This document shows, piece after piece, positions 51,013-58,474 of a stretch of 64,000 nt of DNA. The notes beneath the pieces are model-generated. The model was not told where the DNA came from. It searched no databases and saw nothing but the letters and a program-made list of their open reading frames with translations. The stretch is taken from IMG/VR virus record IMGVR_UViG_3300030508_000022, positions 1 through 64,000 of that record. One strand, 5' to 3'. How positions within the stretch are numbered: the first letter of the stretch is position 1; every line of letters starts with the position of its first letter. The stretch is from a virus. A program made the translations under genes and the position numbers.

Positions 51013-51793
51013 TTGCTTTTCCACTAATACTCATCACCCTGTCCTCTTTTGACTTCGATGCATTATCTCTGGCCCACAATGGCCTAAGATTACTGAGAGC
51101 CCACAGTTCTTTGAATTGTGGGTGATCGGTTGAATCGAAGTCGAAAGAGCAGCAGGGCTTTTTGTGGTCTATGTGCCAACCATCGGTATAGCTACCATTT
51201 GGGCGACCATAGTTTTCCCATGTCATTCCGTCTTGGAACTGACTCTCAATGTGTTTAATTAAGTCCTCAACTGTATATCCCAGTTTTGCCAATATAGCTT
51301 TTGTTGGCTCATTACATTTTTTGCCATGAAGAATGCTTACCATCCTTCTACTAAGATTTCTTGTTAAACGATATGGAAGGCTTTCCGCTCTTGTTTTTCT
51401 CAATCGCGCAGCCTGTTTTCCTGGATTTCTTAATCGGTAGTCTTTTACTCTGGCGGCAATCTTTTCTTTATTGTTTATGTAATACTCTTGATGCCTCTTT
51501 TTATCAGCTTCTCTATTTTTCCAGTAATCAGTTTTTGCCTTCTCTTTGATTTTTTCTATATTGGCTTCTCTCCATTTTTGGTGCCTTAACCTCTCCTTCT
51601 CTTCATTTAAGTCCCTATATGCTTTTCCATTTTCAGACACTTTCCTTTTAGTCTCTTCGTTATTGTTATATTTCCCCCTAGCAATCTCATTAATGCACAC
51701 AGCACACCTAGAGGTAAATTTCCCTGGTCTATCTGATCTTGGCATAAACTCTATTTCATCTTTTTTAATCAAACATCTGGTACACTTTTTCAT
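50972..51793 (-). CDS. Free-standing HNH homing endonuclease
   Basis: The ATG at 51793 gives MKKCTRCLIKKDE, the start of a zinc module completed by CAVC. A long basic helical region follows (KAYRDLNEEKERLRHQK and similar repeats), then the HNH core near residues 205-245 (GWHIDHKKPCCSF, then LWALSNLRPLWARDN). Such genes home into conserved phage loci. It is inserted tail to tail against recA, sharing 41 bases at the 3' ends. Confidence 0.75.
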   Translation of the reverse strand: MKKCTRCLIKKDEIEFMPRSDRPGKFTSRCAVCINEIARGKYNNNEETKRKVSENGKAYRDLNEEKERLRHQKWREANIEKIKEKAKTDYWKNREADKKRHQEYYINNKEKIAARVKDYRLRNPGKQAARLRKTRAESLPYRLTRNLSRRMVSILHGKKCNEPTKAILAKLGYTVEDLIKHIESQFQDGMTWENYGRPNGSYTDGWHIDHKKPCCSFDFDSTDHPQFKELWALSNLRPLWARDNASKSKEDRVMSISGKAIIPQETPVEPPME

Positions 51794-51855
51794 ATACAGA
51801 GTGTATGCTAGTTTACCCAAAACTTCAATACCCAAATAACAAAACATAATAAATT

Positions 51856-52407
51856 ATGACCGACCCACGTAAAGCCTATCTCTCTATGACAGAAGAGGGG
51901 AAGGAGATTAATACAAGAGGCAACCTCAAGTTTGCCCTAGCACTGTCAACGCAGCTCAAGACGAAGATTCCGCAGGCTGCAATTAGGTCAGCTGAGGATC
52001 CGTTCTTGGAATTCAACATCCAGACCAAAGAGGTTCGACACTTAAATAGGGTCGAAGCCTTTGGTGGAGATTTAGTAATAGATACAGCACCCACTGAGCT
52101 GTTCTTTGTAGAGGGGGTTAGCGATATTATGCGCCCCAGTAAAAAGTCACAATTCAATAACTTCGAGAAGCTTGTGACAAATAGGATATGCGAAGTTAGT
52201 TGTAAATATGAGGGGATTAGGGGGGCTAATGCCCCCACCCTCCTGTTAGCTACAAACGCCTCAGCCACAGTGCTATGGGTTTTTGGATCAAATGACCAAA
52301 ACGAGATGGACGAATTGGGTGCTAGGTATATAGCTATACCTGGAGAAGAAAGTAACTTTTTTGCTTGTCCCGTGAGTATCTTAGCAGATAAGCTCTTGAA
52401 ACTATGA
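51856..52407 (+). CDS. Unknown protein downstream of the HNH gene (183 aa)
   Basis: The start follows an AACAAAACATAATAAATT leader. The protein is alpha/beta with basic and aromatic residues (KFALALSTQLKTKIPQAAIR, TNRICEVSCKYEG) and ends in ILADKLLKL. It overlaps the convergent RuvC-like gene by six bases. No family is recognised. It may have been contiguous with recA before the HNH insertion. Confidence 0.5.
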   Translation: MTDPRKAYLSMTEEGKEINTRGNLKFALALSTQLKTKIPQAAIRSAEDPFLEFNIQTKEVRHLNRVEAFGGDLVIDTAPTELFFVEGVSDIMRPSKKSQFNNFEKLVTNRICEVSCKYEGIRGANAPTLLLATNASATVLWVFGSNDQNEMDELGARYIAIPGEESNFFACPVSILADKLLKL

Positions 52408-52905
52408 GCAAAGTCCCATATGCTTGCGCCTGTGATATTCCGCAATTAGAATGCCGTCTCCGTCGTGCTTAAGAGGTAGATATGGAAACAGCTCTTTGCC
52501 CACTCTTAGACTTTCTACCTTGAGTTGATCCCCTTTCGTTCCAGGCGGCAATAGAGAATGTTGCCAAATTTTTGAATCAATAAATGAATACTCTATTTTG
52601 CATTCCTCTAGAGCTATCTGGACACACTCCACAGACCTCATAGCACTCATTGAGGCTGTGAACCTCCGGCTATTAACCATGGGACGCTCTAATATTGCTA
52701 CCACCTCTTCTCCAGGGAAGAGAGCTTTTATCTTATTAAATATTTCAACTAATTTTGGATAATCTATTCTACTAATATTCTTTTTCTCTTTGGTGTAAGA
52801 TCTTTCTTTTTTGATTGGAAGCTTAAATAAAAGTCCGCGCCCGTCTGGAGTTACCGCCCCTATTCCATTATTTGTGACACCATTGTCTATCCCACATAAA
52901 ATCAT
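52402..52905 (-). CDS. RuvC-like Holliday junction resolvase
   Basis: The 167-aa protein shows the RNase H-fold RuvC pattern: CGIDNGVTNNGIG with Asp7, AILERPMV with Glu73, a KVESL helix with Glu131, and LKHDGDGILIAEY with Asp148/Asp150. These four acidic residues form the two-metal site of RuvC-type resolvases. It is on the minus strand, convergent with the previous gene, and is the only DNA-metabolism gene here on that strand besides the endonucleases. Confidence 0.75.
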   Translation of the reverse strand: MILCGIDNGVTNNGIGAVTPDGRGLLFKLPIKKERSYTKEKKNISRIDYPKLVEIFNKIKALFPGEEVVAILERPMVNSRRFTASMSAMRSVECVQIALEECKIEYSFIDSKIWQHSLLPPGTKGDQLKVESLRVGKELFPYLPLKHDGDGILIAEYHRRKHMGLCS

Positions 52906-53011
52906 GATCTAAAAATATATAACAAAATCAACATAGTCAACTATTATTAGGCGAAAAACAACTTGTCAATCATAGTCATAGGGTCTAGCTTAATGAAAGC
53001 CTTCTAACACT

Positions 53012-53353
53012 ATGAAACAGTCTATTTCCATCGAACCGATACGCTCTGGCCCACCCCCGTTCCTGTACACAATGGACGAGAATGAAAACGAGTATATCAT
53101 CTGTACTGGAAAATTCCCGATGATCCTAAAGATTAAGGACTTCGAGTATGAGTATATAGATGATGAAGAAGGAGACGAAGAAGAGCCACCAAGGGATCCA
53201 GAGAGTCTAACTGGAGATTTTCAGGTAGAGGCGATGAAGTTTAGTAACACTGGACTTAAGCCCCTATCGTACGAAAAAAACACAAAGGTAGTAAAAGAAA
53301 TCATCAAGAGGGCTATAGACTTTTACCTTGCTCTCGAAGGTGATACACAATAA
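53012..53353 (+). CDS. Unknown protein (113 aa)
   Basis: The gene starts about 105 bases from the divergent RuvC-like start. The protein begins MKQSISIEPI, has an FPMILKIKDFEYEYIDDEEG acidic stretch, and ends in a helix (KEIIKRAIDFYLAL). No family is recognised. It is followed nine bases later by the next gene. Confidence 0.5.
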   Translation: MKQSISIEPIRSGPPPFLYTMDENENEYIICTGKFPMILKIKDFEYEYIDDEEGDEEEPPRDPESLTGDFQVEAMKFSNTGLKPLSYEKNTKVVKEIIKRAIDFYLALEGDTQ

Positions 53354-53362
53354 ATAAACAAT

Positions 53363-53830
53363 ATGGCAAAAGACAAAACAACCCAAGTTGAAGTAGAAAC
53401 TCCAACACCTACACCAATAGAACCAGTAGCACCAGAGGCTACTGCTACACCAGAGCCCACCCCTACGGTAGAGCCTGTAGTAGAGCCCACACCATCAGTA
53501 ACAGTATTTGATGTTGTTGGGACAGATAATTCCGAACCCAACCCATACAACGAAATACTAGAAAAGCTTGTTCCAGCATTAGCTGGCACATCTAAGCATC
53601 TTGTTGCAACATTCGCTAATGTTACTCCAACTACTGGGTATATTCTGGTAAGGACCTCAAACGGTATTTATACCTTTGCTCGAATCGTTGCATCCAATAA
53701 TGGAGGCTTTGAGTCAGAGTTCTTGTATAATGTACCTGCCGCTGAGCACGCTCTACTAACCAAGATCTTTGAAGAGATTGGTGTCAAGCCGTCTGGACAT
53801 TCATTCATGAGTCAGTCTGGCATTCTGTAA
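53363..53830 (+). CDS. Protein with Pro/Thr/Glu-rich N-terminal repeats (155 aa)
   Basis: Residues 8-50 are a run of short Pro-Glu-Thr units (TPTPIEPVAPEATATPEPTP), likely disordered. The rest is an alpha/beta domain (NPYNEILEKLVPALAGTSKH, then LVRTSNGIYTFARIVASN). The start follows an AATAAATAAACAAT leader. A terminator and a promoter-like element lie just after it. No family is recognised. Confidence 0.5.
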   Translation: MAKDKTTQVEVETPTPTPIEPVAPEATATPEPTPTVEPVVEPTPSVTVFDVVGTDNSEPNPYNEILEKLVPALAGTSKHLVATFANVTPTTGYILVRTSNGIYTFARIVASNNGGFESEFLYNVPAAEHALLTKIFEEIGVKPSGHSFMSQSGIL

Positions 53831-53857
53831 TTTCATTGTTACCACATAATGGAGAGA

Positions 53858-53887
53858 GGGCCCCTGCGCAAGGGGCCCTTTTCTTTT
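53858..53887 (+). terminator. Rho-independent terminator
   Basis: GGGCCCCT (53858-53865) pairs with AGGGGCCC (53871-53878) around GCGCA, followed by TTTTCTTTT. It separates the upstream transcript from promoter-like copy B, which begins nine bases later. Confidence 0.85.
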
Positions 53888-53895
53888 GGGTAGGA

Positions 53896-53938
53896 GGGGG
53901 GGGTATAAAAGGTGCCCTGTTCTTCCATAATACATTGG
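53896..53938 (+). promoter_or_regulatory. Promoter-like element, copy B
   Basis: Eight G residues (53896-53903), TATAAAAG (53904-53911), CCTGTT (53916-53921) and CCATAATACATTGG (53925-53938) match copy A at 19777-19819 block for block with identical spacing. It follows a strong terminator and precedes the 54008 gene, exactly where a promoter is expected. Weak similarity continues for about 40 bases beyond both copies (AATTAC/CTTACATTAC stretches). Confidence 0.6.
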
Positions 53939-54007
53939 TAAAAGAATTATCACTTACATTACGTAAGGAGATAGCAAGTTAAAAACAAACCAAAAAGGAA
54001 ATCTCAT

Positions 54008-55264
54008 ATGTTTCACCGGGTCTGTCGGAGCATAGTCAGCTTAAAAACACTTTGCCCTATCAACGGGGCATTTCCTATGGAGGGCGATCCATTTATGCTA
54101 CCTGAAGAAGGCGGTGTAATTGTGTATGGGATGTGGAACGAAAAGACGTTCCAAGGGAAAATCGGAGTTTATGAGATCGTCAATGGCATTCCATGCCTTG
54201 CGGCCTCAGTTCCTGTATCAGGAACAAATGGGGCATATTGCCCAAGAAGGGAATTCCAACCAGCCGTCAATTGGATGGTGGGAATCCTCGAACGATCATC
54301 TACGAATGACCTCCCTACGGGAAGTTATTACATTCCGGTGGAAGAACTGGAAAAGAGGATCGAGCTCCCCAAGTTCTGGAAAGAACGTGGGAACAAGCAA
54401 CAAAAGACTTTCGGACCCGAAGTGACTCGGCGTCGCGAGCTATTTGCTACTCTACCACACAGAAAATGTGTGGAGATCTCAAAGCTCCTACTGCCAGCAC
54501 GAGAGGGATCCACCACCAAGCTGGAGATTCTCCAGATTGATGAAGACGGAGCCCCAGGTGCGCTCAGCAACTTCCCCGTCAAGGCGAAGAAGTTCACACA
54601 CCTCATGACCATTAGACTCGAGAAGTCATTGATGTTCATGAACACGGAATTGATGACTACCTGGCACCGCTACATCAAGCGTGCACAAGAAGTCAATATC
54701 ACCCACGACCCCGACTCAGCTCGAATGGCCATACAGGATATGGCCATTGGGTTGCAAGAGTTGCTAACGGCACACTGCTACAGAAACTGGATCACACCAG
54801 GGTCTGTGGACTTCAAGAATGAGTATTGCGAGCGGATGAACAATATCTGCACGAAAATAGTCAGCTACTTCCCTGAACTAGTGAAGCCAGTTGATACATT
54901 CAACCTGAAGTTGTGCGCTGTGGACCCAACCCAGATCCCCCTCCTGATCGGCATCCAAGGTTCCCCTGTGGGAGTCGGCAGAGCAGATCTCGTGGATGGA
55001 TTCAAGTTCCCTCGTACATGGCGCAACACGCCATTCGAGGCAAAGTCAAAGGACGAAAAAGCTCCGTTCTTCCGCAAGCCAGTTCAAAAAGAAGCCCAGG
55101 TCATTTACTCGTCAGAGTTTGCACCTGAGCCAGTCCAAGTCGAACAACCTAAGGTTGAGGTCGACCCATCTATTACATCACCAGTTGAGACTCCCGTAAA
55201 GGAGCACGCGACAACCGGTGGTATCAGTCTTAAGTCATTCTGGGAAATACCTTCCCTGGAATGA
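54008..55264 (+). CDS. Unknown protein (418 aa)
   Basis: It starts at ATG 54008 after an A-rich leader and behind promoter-like copy B. The protein is mixed alpha/beta with a Cys-containing start (HRVCRSIVSLKTLCP), a helical middle (MAIQDMAIGLQELLTAHCY) and a Pro/Val/Glu-rich linker near the end (VEVDPSITSPVETPVK) before an SLKSFWEIP tail. The end resembles a short docking peptide after a flexible linker. No family is recognised. Its dedicated promoter suggests strong expression. Confidence 0.55.
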   Translation: MFHRVCRSIVSLKTLCPINGAFPMEGDPFMLPEEGGVIVYGMWNEKTFQGKIGVYEIVNGIPCLAASVPVSGTNGAYCPRREFQPAVNWMVGILERSSTNDLPTGSYYIPVEELEKRIELPKFWKERGNKQQKTFGPEVTRRRELFATLPHRKCVEISKLLLPAREGSTTKLEILQIDEDGAPGALSNFPVKAKKFTHLMTIRLEKSLMFMNTELMTTWHRYIKRAQEVNITHDPDSARMAIQDMAIGLQELLTAHCYRNWITPGSVDFKNEYCERMNNICTKIVSYFPELVKPVDTFNLKLCAVDPTQIPLLIGIQGSPVGVGRADLVDGFKFPRTWRNTPFEAKSKDEKAPFFRKPVQKEAQVIYSSEFAPEPVQVEQPKVEVDPSITSPVETPVKEHATTGGISLKSFWEIPSLE

Positions 55265-55310
55265 TACCGCGCAAGAAGGTAATCAAACACAACAACAAAA
55301 ACAAAATACA

Positions 55311-55715
55311 ATGAACATCATTGCAAAGATCGGCGGCCTCTTTATCAAAAAAGCCGCACCCACCGCTGGCCAAAAGGCCGGTGTCATCGCCAAAGCTGCC
55401 ATTAGTGCAGTAAGGCCATACGCAGTAGACGGCCTCAAGGTCGCTGCTGGAGTCGCCGCCCTCTATGGCGGTGCCAGACTCGGCATTTCCCTCGTGGACA
55501 ATGCGGAGAAGGTTGCGCACAAGGGGGCGAGTGCCGGCAAGAGGGCGATGGAGACCGCAGGGGCTGCTGCCTCCATGGTCAAACACAAGGCCGCAGGCGC
55601 AGTCGGGTTGGCAACAGGCATTGTCCTGAAAGCCACTGGGGTCTTCAAGGGCCCCAAGAAAGACTCGGATGAAATTGTTCCTGAGGGCCTAGTGCCCCAG
55701 GAAGAACTCATCTAG
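55311..55715 (+). CDS. Ala/Gly-rich protein with one hydrophobic helix (134 aa)
   Basis: The frame runs from 55218, but the ATG at 55311 (MNIIAKIGGL) follows an AACAACAAAAACAAAATACA leader and avoids overlap. The protein is Ala/Gly/Lys-rich, with a likely membrane or amphipathic helix (AAGVAALYGGARLGISLV, residues 48-65) and later SMVKHKAAGAVGLATGIVLK. Base composition is more GC-rich than its neighbours. A membrane-associated or nucleoid-type protein is possible. Confidence 0.5.
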   Translation: MNIIAKIGGLFIKKAAPTAGQKAGVIAKAAISAVRPYAVDGLKVAAGVAALYGGARLGISLVDNAEKVAHKGASAGKRAMETAGAAASMVKHKAAGAVGLATGIVLKATGVFKGPKKDSDEIVPEGLVPQEELI

Positions 55716-55731
55716 TTCAAATACGGATTTA

Positions 55732-55757
55732 GGGTGGTGCTAGCAATAGCACCACCC
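55732..55757 (+). terminator. Hairpin terminator with GCAA loop
   Basis: GGGTGGTGCTA (55732-55742) pairs perfectly with TAGCACCACCC (55747-55757) around GCAA. Only TTG follows, so the U-tract is weak. It sits 16 bases past the Ala-rich gene. Confidence 0.65.
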
Positions 55758-55797
55758 TTGCCCGTCATCTTTTGAAAAGATACGATTAACGTTTCTG

Positions 55798-55855
55798 GCA
55801 GTAGCCAGTGTTAAATTATATTAGGTTACCACATATATTTAACACTGACTACTGC
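55798..55855. repeat. Long inverted repeat
   Basis: GCAGTAGCCAGTGTTAAAT (55798-55816) is repeated inverted at 55837-55855 with one mismatch that can pair as G-U. The 20-base loop is AT-rich. It lies just before the ATG at 55870, so it could be a regulator-binding site, an RNA processing stem, or a barrier controlling the next gene. Confidence 0.6.
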
Positions 55856-55869
55856 TTGAAATAACATAC

Positions 55870-56568
55870 ATGAGTAAAGACAAATTTATTTTAACTACTG
55901 ACTATAAGTGCCACATGTTCTCTGCGGTATTCTCCCTTGAAGGACAAGAAAGTATCTTCAACTCAATGGACAAAGCCGACTTGCTCCACTCCTATATGGT
56001 CTCCAGGATCATGATTGAGTTTGATAAGTACGAGCAGGAAGGGATTTTCAATGATACAGAATTTTTAAAAGGCGCTGTCGTTCGAGTTAAAGATGTTCTG
56101 GACTCTGTGAAGAAGAGAGTGTCTGAATCGTACGAAAAGCGACTTGCTATTACTCTTTCCACAATCGAGGAAAGATACCCATTTGAAACAAAATGTGTAA
56201 ACGAACTCATTAAAGACCCAACAGGTGTTGTGTGCTCTAGTTTCTTCGTTCCACAAATCATTATGGGGATGATTAATCATCACGAAAATAGCGAGAACAA
56301 GAAACTCCCACACCTGATCTCAATCAACCTTAATCAGTTCGTGGACGCTATTGGATCTTCCAATGAATCTGCAATAACTGATGCTGTCAATCTCTGGAGG
56401 GAGAAAGACCTAGAGAACCAACTTCAGAATAGTAAAGGGATTGAAAACCTTCGACACCTAATCAAACAAACAGTCCAGGTTAGCCTTGTTGCTAATGGTG
56501 ACTTTCAAAAATTTGTACAATCTCAAAATGCTGAAACAAATGCCACCAAAAAAGAAAAGGAGGGGTAG
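55870..56568 (+). CDS. Unknown protein (232 aa)
   Basis: The start follows the long inverted repeat and a CATAC leader. The protein is helical with even charge (VRVKDVLDSVKKRVSESYEK, GSSNESAITDAVNLW) and ends in a Lys/Glu-rich tail (NATKKEKEG). No metal or catalytic motif is seen. Its end overlaps the AT-hook gene. Confidence 0.5.
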   Translation: MSKDKFILTTDYKCHMFSAVFSLEGQESIFNSMDKADLLHSYMVSRIMIEFDKYEQEGIFNDTEFLKGAVVRVKDVLDSVKKRVSESYEKRLAITLSTIEERYPFETKCVNELIKDPTGVVCSSFFVPQIIMGMINHHENSENKKLPHLISINLNQFVDAIGSSNESAITDAVNLWREKDLENQLQNSKGIENLRHLIKQTVQVSLVANGDFQKFVQSQNAETNATKKEKEG

Positions 56569-57196
56569 ACCCCCCAAAGTAAAGGAATCGCAACTGCCAG
56601 TTGTGCCCAAGAAACGGGGTCGTCCATTTAAAAATCCTCCTCAATCACTTCCGACTGAGAAGAAAAAACGTGGCAGACCTTTTAAGAATCAGCCTACTCC
56701 AACTGCTACCAAACCAAAGGTGAGGGCAAAGAGGGTTGAGAAAGTTACCCCAGAAAAACCAATCAAGAAAAAGGAAGTAGTGGTTGATACAGGGTTTGGA
56801 TCTGTAGAAGGAAAGATGTTCCTATCCCACCGAGACTCCAAGATACCTAAATTCCAATCCTGGTACAAACAGTACCTGGATGTAGATCCACAGAATAATG
56901 GAACAGACATTAATGGTCTTTCTGAAGTAATCTCTAAGCTGCAGGATGTAGTTAACGACTACTTCATTGAGAACAGTATAGACCTGTCCATTAGGATTCC
57001 GGTTATGAGATTGATGCTGGGAGAGAAGATTACAAAAATATTCTTTATGCCAGAAGCTGCTGGAGTGACTGTTGAGATCTATTACAAGGTGAGTTCAGTT
57101 CCATCTGGTGCTAGTCCTTCTACAAAGACAACCTTGGTTTGTAATCAATTCAATTCTGCAGTGAGGTCAGTATTCCCACTGGGAGTTTCTGGATAG
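56540..57196 (+). CDS. AT-hook DNA-binding protein (218 aa)
   Basis: ATGs at 56528 and 56540 are possible; the latter (MPPKKKRRGRPPK) opens with the first AT-hook. Three AT-hooks with the RGRP core lie in the first 55 residues (RRGRPPK, KRGRPFK, KRGRPFK), each set in Lys/Pro-rich linkers. A C-terminal alpha/beta domain follows from about residue 85 (GTDINGLSEVISKLQDVV). AT-hooks bind the minor groove of AT-rich DNA. A role in genome organisation or transcription is likely. Confidence 0.7.
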   Translation: MPPKKKRRGRPPKVKESQLPVVPKKRGRPFKNPPQSLPTEKKKRGRPFKNQPTPTATKPKVRAKRVEKVTPEKPIKKKEVVVDTGFGSVEGKMFLSHRDSKIPKFQSWYKQYLDVDPQNNGTDINGLSEVISKLQDVVNDYFIENSIDLSIRIPVMRLMLGEKITKIFFMPEAAGVTVEIYYKVSSVPSGASPSTKTTLVCNQFNSAVRSVFPLGVSG

Positions 57197-57280
57197 AAAT
57201 TTATTTTACCCTGAAACTTAAGATTCTTGTTGACCTGCCTTAAATCCAGTGGTTAAAATCGAATCCGTCAGGATGAGTTC

Positions 57281-57379
57281 GGGAAAAGTCCGCTTCGCGT
57301 TAGCGAAGTGACTTATCGTGAGGAATCCGAAGGTTTCCGAGGGATCAGTCACTTCGGTAGCGAAAGCAGATCTTTTCCC
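57281..57379 (+). ncRNA. Structured RNA domain upstream of the 57429 gene
   Basis: GGGAAAAG (57281-57288) pairs with CTTTTCCC (57372-57379), closing a domain that holds CTTCGC-GTTA-GCGAAG (57293-57308) and GTGACT/AGTCAC (57308-57313 with 57347-57352). Two of the stems compete for the base at 57308, so alternative folds are possible. It may be a leader regulating the downstream gene or part of a small RNA. 57197-57280 shows no gene. Confidence 0.4.
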
Positions 57380-57410
57380 CACCATAAATACTTAAACAAC
57401 ATGACAAAAA

Positions 57411-57427
57411 GCTCCCTGAAAGGGAGC
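57411..57427 (+). promoter_or_regulatory. Hairpin abutting the start codon of the 57429 gene
   Basis: GCTCCCT (57411-57417) pairs with AGGGAGC (57421-57427), one base before the ATG. The right arm contains the only Shine-Dalgarno-like bases, so folding would hide the ribosome site. A 25-codon frame starting at 57401 overlaps it. On the opposite strand the hairpin is followed by TTTTT, so it could also end antisense transcripts. Confidence 0.4.
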
Positions 57428-57428
57428 C

Positions 57429-58208
57429 ATGTCTTCATCCAAAAAGTTCGTGACAGAAAAAAACAAAAAGACAGATGAGTCTCAGTTTCCAGTCATAAAG
57501 TCAGAGGAGGATTCAGAGCTTCCTGAGAAAGAAGATCTCTTTGATAACTCCCCTAGGCCAGTCTTAACCTCCCTGATTGTTTCAGGAAAAGAGATCTCTG
57601 TCCCTTCCTCCTGTCAGTTCGATACAAAAGCGTTCTGGCATCCCAACCTGCCATTCGTCAACTCCTACAGAAACGAAGGGATCCTTCCAGTTAAGGAAAC
57701 TAAGGAGTGGCTCTACAACAACTTCCTAGAAACCCTCACAGACCAAGAGGGTACCCAGAAGGTTATGGCAATGGAGAACGACGAACTTCTAGGAGTTGTC
57801 GCTACTCTATCCAAAGATCAATTTGAGAGACTGGCAATATACTGCTCGCAGAGGTTGTCTGAGGGCGCATACAAAGCTGAATGGAATGTAGAGATGTGGA
57901 ACATTGGGTTCTCTCTCTTCTCAGAGCTTGGAATGGTACGGCTAGGGGTAGTTCCCCTTCCAGATGCCAAGAGGCTTTGGGTTGGAAGAGATTCAGTTGC
58001 TGGATCCAGGCAAATTCAATTCAGGGCTGCTAGAGGAAATTTCCTCCACGTTGGCCTAGACTTTGTAAGAACCTTTATTGGTCAAGATGCCCACAAGAAG
58101 AGTTGGTCTCTCCAGCACAGAGGTGGACTCTGGAGGATAGTGTCAGGTAAACCCCGATCTCCTTCGTATATCTACATTGAGGAGTTCGACAACGATTTAT
58201 TTCAATGA
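57429..58208 (+). CDS. Unknown protein (259 aa)
   Basis: It begins MSSSKKFVTEKNKK with a Lys/Ser/Glu-rich disordered N-terminal part of about 50 residues, followed by a folded alpha/beta domain (WLYNNFLETLTDQEGTQKVM, then VEMWNIGFSLFSELG). No catalytic motif is recognised. The stop overlaps the next start (ATGA). Confidence 0.5.
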   Translation: MSSSKKFVTEKNKKTDESQFPVIKSEEDSELPEKEDLFDNSPRPVLTSLIVSGKEISVPSSCQFDTKAFWHPNLPFVNSYRNEGILPVKETKEWLYNNFLETLTDQEGTQKVMAMENDELLGVVATLSKDQFERLAIYCSQRLSEGAYKAEWNVEMWNIGFSLFSELGMVRLGVVPLPDAKRLWVGRDSVAGSRQIQFRAARGNFLHVGLDFVRTFIGQDAHKKSWSLQHRGGLWRIVSGKPRSPSYIYIEEFDNDLFQ

Positions 58209-58474
58209 GTCTTCGATATGAACAGGATTCAGCAATAGCTGCTACTGAGAAGTTTTTGAAGAGCTTCTTTACTGGGAGGAAAAGAACACTCAAGGAATTG
58301 AGAGAGGAGGCGACCAAGTGCCTCAGACACTTCCCAGGAATTGACAAGGATGGCAAGCCCATCTTTAGTCAGGACAACATCAAGTGTCAGACTAGAGATG
58401 AGGACCAAGCATTTTTTAATCCCCCAAAAATCTGTCCTCCAGTGGAGTACAGGCGTGGGGATAAGCGATACTAG
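58205..58474 (+). CDS. Unknown small protein (89 aa)
   Basis: Its start overlaps the previous stop. The protein is basic and helical in the first half (ATEKFLKSFFTGRKRTLKEL) and has three spaced Cys residues (TKCLRHF, IKCQTRD, KICPPV) and a YRRGDKRY end. No family is recognised. A long non-coding stretch follows. Confidence 0.5.
   Translation: MSLRYEQDSAIAATEKFLKSFFTGRKRTLKELREEATKCLRHFPGIDKDGKPIFSQDNIKCQTRDEDQAFFNPPKICPPVEYRRGDKRY

Noticed and set aside
51876-52445. 189-codon minus-strand frame
   Set aside because: It is the complement of the 51856 gene, which has better composition and a proper leader.
57255-57300. Possible hammerhead ribozyme (CAGGATGAG, later GGGAAAAGTCC)
   Set aside because: The conserved CTGATGA core and the GAAA box in correct order are missing. 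The stems fit a simple leader domain instead.
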